Below are positions 25,601 to 31,600 of a stretch of DNA of 64,000 nucleotides, piece by piece (the stretch's first letter is position 1; each line of letters opens with the position of its first letter). A program made the position numbers and the translations under genes. Source of the DNA: Antedon mediterranea. Taxonomy: Eukaryota > Echinodermata > Crinoidea > Comatulida > Antedonidae. The stretch covers positions 13,746,501-13,810,500 of the forward strand of contig NC_092671.1 in NCBI RefSeq assembly GCF_964355755.1. Direction: 5' to 3'. Under the pieces are notes generated by a model, which had not been told where the DNA came from, did no database searches, and worked only from the letters and a program-made list of their open reading frames with translations.

Positions 25601-28600
25601 CAGAAAAAGAGGCTTTAACAACATCAAGAGAAAAAGAGTACAGCGAGGAATTCCGAACGTGCATAAGACAGTCACAGTGTGTTTTGCAAGTATGACGTCA
25701 TGAGTTCAGGCATGCCTCATGAATATTCATGATATATGCACAACCTCTATAGTTTCTACCTTAACCTAATAGGAAAAATTATGCTACCCGGAGGCTCACA
25801 ACTATTACTAGTCTCTAAATAGGCCTACTACTACCTAGAGATAACGATGCGACATTATAAGTTAATATCACACATTTCCTGTTAATATTTTGTATCAATA
25901 TTATAATAAAGAAAGAATTATGAAAATCTGACTTGTACAGTAGTTTTCGAAATATAGGATCCAAAACATCGCTGAAAAAAAATCGTTTTTAGCCACGAAC
26001 AAAGTAAATAAATTGCGCTCTCAGTCAGTAGAAAATCGTATGAACTTTAAAAATGACTGTTCTTAGTAATAAATTGTGTATATCAACATTGTAAAATTCA
26101 AGCAAATATGATATTACATGTTTATTTAATAAAAAAGAGTGTTTATTTAACCAAAGAATTTCAATACATTATTATTTTCTCGTGTATTGGACAATAAATC
26201 TACTACAGAAGGTATGAAAAACAAATCGATTGCAAAAACCTTTGCAGTAAATATATAACCACTTGTTGGTGCAGCACCCGCTGTTCCCTTTGGCTTGAAT
26301 CTATCCTTGCCATCAGCGCAAACTTAGTGGTCTAAAGGTTTGTGAACACCAGGCTAGTAGTGATCTGGAGGTATGTTGTGGGGTTGAGTTCCACCCGAAA
26401 GGGTTGGTTCTCAGTATTTAACATTTTACAATTACGTCAGAGTAGGGCAAACCTGTTAACACTTCACAAATCGTTTTAATAGCTCTAATGGCGCTATAAT
26501 AGTATTGGACTTGCGGTTTAGGAGGAGATAGTAGAACAATTTTTGGCTTAGTGCTATTATAATATAGAAGTTGAATATTGCTGTTCCGTCGTACCACGCC
26601 AAGAGTCGTTATCCAATCGAGTTTGAACAATCATTAAAGCCCCAGTGGTCTAATGGTTAGGACATCTGCATATTAAGCAGAAGGTTCCGAGTTCGAATCT
26701 CACCAGAGACATTTTTTACAAACAACTAAAAAAAATATGGAACTTTCGCCGATGAACTATGCTCGACACGATTATAAGATCATGTTCCGAACATGAGCAC
26801 TGTTTCAATAATGAAAAATACCTTCACAGTTATCACCGGAGAATTCATCTTGACATATGCAAATGTAGTTTTCTCTAGTTGAGGTTTCGAGACAAGTTCC
26901 TCCGTTAAGACATGGTTCGGATGAGCAAGACAAATGAACTGAAACTTAACATTGATAGTAATGATTTTAAATAGTGCCTATGAAGCATTATAGTGTATCA
27001 TTCTTTGTTATAGCATAGATTGCTCGACAAAACACCTTTACATATAATAATGCGTATAAATACGGAATATAATAAGTACAGTATATAGTTCACTGAAAAA
27101 CAACAATACCATTTTTCATTTATTGTATCTTTTTAATTTGCACCCAATAGAGATGCTTTTCTATGCCTCGGTGTTGAACTTGGATTGGATGTTTTATTTC
27201 AAATTGTATATTTTTTGTTTGATTGGATTGGATGTTCAGATCGGATTAGTAGATATGTTGAAGTCAGATTGTAAGAAATTAATTTATAATACCTTCACAG
27301 TTATCACCAGAGAATTCATCTGGACAATTGCAAATGTAGTTGCTTCCTGTTGAGCTTTGAAGACAAATTCCTCCGTTAAAACATGGATCGGATGAGCAAG
27401 GCGAATTAACTGTAGCATAACATTGATTATAATTAGAATTGTAATTGAAACCTTTCACAATGTAATTGTTGTTATTCAGAAACGTGGATAGACTGGGACG
27501 CATTATATTTTTTTCATATTAGCTTAAGGCAGAAAATATAGAGGGCCTAAATCCAGACATGGATTTTCTTAACTCCACGATCGAAAGAAAAACAGGCTTT
27601 AACAACATCAACTGCGAGGAATTCCGAACGTGCATCAGTCACAGTGTGTTTTTCAAGTATGACGTCATGAGTTCAGGCATGCATCATGAATATTCATGAT
27701 ATTATATGCACAACCTCTATAGTTTCTACCTTAACCTAATAGGAAAAATTATGCTACCCGGAGGCTCACAACTATTACTAGTCTCTAAATAGGCCTACTA
27801 CTACCTAGAGATAACGATGCGACATTAAAAGTTAATATCACACATTTCCTGTTAATATTTTGTATCAATATTATAATTAAGAAAGAATTATGAAAATCTG
27901 ACTTGTACAGTAGTTTTCGAAATATAGGGTCCAAAACATCGCTGAAAAAAATCGTTTTTAGCCACGAACAAAGTAAATAAATTGCGCTCTCAGTCAGTAG
28001 AAACTCGTATGAACTCTGAAAATGACTGTTTTTAGTAATAGATTGTGTATATCAACATTGTAAAATTCAAGCAAATATGATATTACATGTTTATTTAATA
28101 AAAAGAGTGTTTATTTAGCCAAAGAATTTCAATACATTATTATTTTATCGTGTATTGGACATGCAGCCCTTTCAGAAAATTCTTCCGCAGTGTGTTGATT
28201 CGTGTCAACCAATAAAAGGGCGAGAATTCGAAATCTTTCAATCGTTAGCCCTCATAGACCCTCAGACATTTTTTGGACCTATAAATTTAGTCGAATTTAC
28301 AAAATTCCAAAACTGTCAGCCGTAGATAGCTTTCGCGTTGATAAAGCTTCTTATTGTTTATGTCCTCTGGGAATATAGCTAGCTGCCTAGAGGCGCTGCG
28401 CGAAAAATAGGAGGTCACCAGTATCTTGAGGAGCAATCGATTCAAAATAGGTATATTTTTCATACATTTACACTAAATTACTCATGTTTTAGCACACGTT
28501 TATTAAAGTTCATTTATTTTGAAATTAATCATCAAAATGAATGAAATCTACTACAGACGGTATGAAAAACAAATCTATTGCAAAAACCTTTGCAGTAAAT

Positions 28601-31600
28601 AAATAACCACTTGTTGGTGCAGCACCCGCTGCTCCCTTTGGCTTGAATCTATCCCTGCCATCAGCGCAAACTTAGTGGTCTAAAGGTTTGTGAACACCAG
28701 GCTAGTAGTGATCTGGAGGTATGTTGTGGGGTTGTGTTCCACCCGAAAGTGTTGGTTCTCAGTATTTAACATTTTACAATTACGTCAGAGTAGGGCAAAC
28801 CTGTTAACACTTCACAAATCGTTTTAATAGCTCTAATGGCGCTATAGTATTATTGGACTTGCGGTTTAGGAGGAGATAGTAGAACAATTTTTGGCTTAGT
28901 GCTATTATAATATAGAAGTTGAATATTGCTGTTCCGTCGTACCACGCCAAGAGTCGTTATCCAATCGAGTTTGAACAATCATGATAGCCCCAGTGGTCTA
29001 ATGGTTAGGACATCTGCATATTAAGCAGAAGGTTCCGAGTTCAAATCTCACCAGAGACATTTTTAACTAAAAAAAATATGGAACTTTCGCCGATGAACTA
29101 TGCTCGACGCGATTATAAGATCATGTTCCGAACATGAGCACTGGTTCATTAATGAAAAATACCTTCAACCGGAGAATTCATCTTGACATAAGCAAGTGTA
29201 GTTTTCTCCAGTTGAGGTTTCGAGACAAGTTCCTCCGTTAAGACATGGTTCGGATGAGCAAGACAAATCAACTGAAACTTAACATTGATAATAATGATTT
29301 TAAATAGTGCCTATGAAGCATTATAGTGTATCATTCCTTGTTATAGCATAGATTGCTCGACAAAACACATTTACATATAATAATGCGTATAAATACGGAA
29401 TATAATAAGTACAGTATATAGTTCACTGAAAAACAACAATACCATTTTTAATTTATTGTATCTTTTGGATTTGCACCCAATAGAGATGCTTTTCTATGCC
29501 TGGGTGTTGAACTTGGATTGGATGTTTTATTTCAAATTTTATATTTTTTGTTTGATTGGATTGGATGTCAGACCGGATTAGTAGATATGTTTAAGTCGGA
29601 TTGTAAGAAATTAATTTATAATACCTTCACAGTTATCACCAGAGAATTCATCTAAACAATTGCAAATGTAGTTGCTTCCTGTTGAGCTTTGAAGACAAAT
29701 TCCTCCGTTAAAACATGGATCGGATGAGCAAGGCGAATTAACTGTATCATAACATTGATTATAATTAGCATTGTAATTGAAACCTTTCACAATGTAATTG
29801 TTGTTATTCAGAAACATGGATAGACTGGGACGCATTATATTTTTTCCCTATTAGGTTAAGGCAGAAACTATAGAGGGCTTGAATCCACACATGAATATTC
29901 GCAACTCAACGATCGATAGGAAAACAGGCTTTAACAACATCAAGAGAAAAATCGAATAAAAATATGTATATTTTTCAATACATTTACACTAAATTACCCA
30001 TTTTTTAGCACACGTTTATTAAGTTCATTTATTTTGCAATTAATCATCAAAATGAATGAAATCTACTACAAAAGGTGTGCAAAACGAAAAAAAATTTGAA
30101 CATTTTGAAATTCTCAAAATTACCTGAAATGTACGCGAAATTGATTAGAAATAATTTTTGCGCATTTTAAATTTTAAAATTTCGTGTGAAACACGCCATT
30201 TTTACTCCATAGAAAGTTGACCCATAATATGAATTATACTTTTATTTCATGGAAACATATTTGTTGGTTCTAAATGTATGATCAGCAGGTAATTCATAAA
30301 ATGGCGCGTAGCTTACGCTATGCGGCTCTGAAATCGTCGAAAAGCTTGGATGCACATCTACAATTCAAAGTCAATCTTCACCAAGTTATAAAACGATGCG
30401 CACAAAAATCGTTAAAAGAAAAAATAACAAAGAAGATGAAAAAAAAATCCTGGCATTCACAAGGGTTATCCACAACAAAAGTTGCAGATAACCAACAAGA
30501 GAAAAAAAGAAACAGGACAGTAGCAATGAGTTATCCATTATAGTGCGGATAGCGAATAACTAAAAAGAAACAGGACAGTAGCAATGAGTTATCCATTATA
30601 GTGCGGATAGCGAATAACTAAACAGAAACAGGACAGTAGCAATGAGTTATCCATTATAGTGCGGATAGCGAATAACTAAAAAGAAACAGGACAGTAGCAA
30701 TGAGTTATCCATTATAGTGCGGATAGCGAATAACTAAAAAGAAACAGGACAGTAGCAATGAGTTATCCATTATAGTGCGGATAGCGAATAACTAAACAGA
30801 AACAGGACAGTAGCAATGAGTTATCCATTATAGTGCGGATAGCGAATAACTAAACAGAAACAGGACAGTAGCAATGAGTTATCCATTATAGTGCGGATAG
30901 CGAATAACTAAACAGAAACAGGACAGTAGCAATGAGTTATCCATTATAGTGCGGATAGCGAATAACTAAACAGAAACAGGACAGTAACAAGGAGGTATCT
31001 CCGCTATAGTGTGGATAACAATCATTTAATGAAGAAAGAACAATACTTAAAATTGTTACGTTAATACAGGACAGTAACAAGGAGGTATCTCCGCTATAGT
31101 GTGGATAACAATCATTTAATGAAGAAAGAACAATACTTAAAACTGTTACGTTAAATAGTTTATGTCTACACTAACTTAATACCTTCACAGTTATCACCAG
31201 AAACCCAAGCTGGACAACTGCAAAAGTAGTTTTCTCTAATTGAGCTTTGAAAACACGTTCCTCCGTTGAGACATGGTTCAGATGAGCAGGACAACATAGC
31301 TGAAATACAATAGATATTATGGGCATATGCTTTTTAATTTGTATATGAACAAAACCTTACGATATGTATCTTTATATTCAGAAGCGTGTTATCAATTAAC
31401 ATTAAATACTGGTACGGTAAAAAACCTCTATTGCATGATTAGCTCTCTGGAATGCGGGCTGCAGTATAGTTAGTTTTACCTTTTACTGTACTATTTGTTT
31501 TGTATATAAATAAAACATTTTGGATCTTTCTATTCAAAAAGGTTAAACATCCTTTAGATAGACCTACTTTAGCTAATGATACTAACAGTAAATCATGGTT

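Larger units (their letters stand above)
23716..29960. repeat. Triplicated block of 2.3-2.7 kb carrying EGF exon pairs and tRNA-like copies
   Basis: The word GTTGGTTCTCAGTATTTAACATTTTAC marks unit starts at about 23,720, 26,401 and 28,750. Each unit holds, left to right, a R1 fragment, a tRNA-like sequence, a second-type EGF exon, an AT-rich stretch, a first-type EGF exon and a TIR element. Unit 1 is longer by a TIR insertion of about 0.7 kb. Unit 2 has about 390 bp near 28,155-28,545 not present in unit 1. Unit 3 is shortened after 29,900. Identity between units is high by eye. Confidence 0.8.

Noticed and set aside
30274-30543. Lys-rich plus-strand ORF of 89 codons
   Set aside because: No domain, no splice context, and it ends inside the minisatellite.
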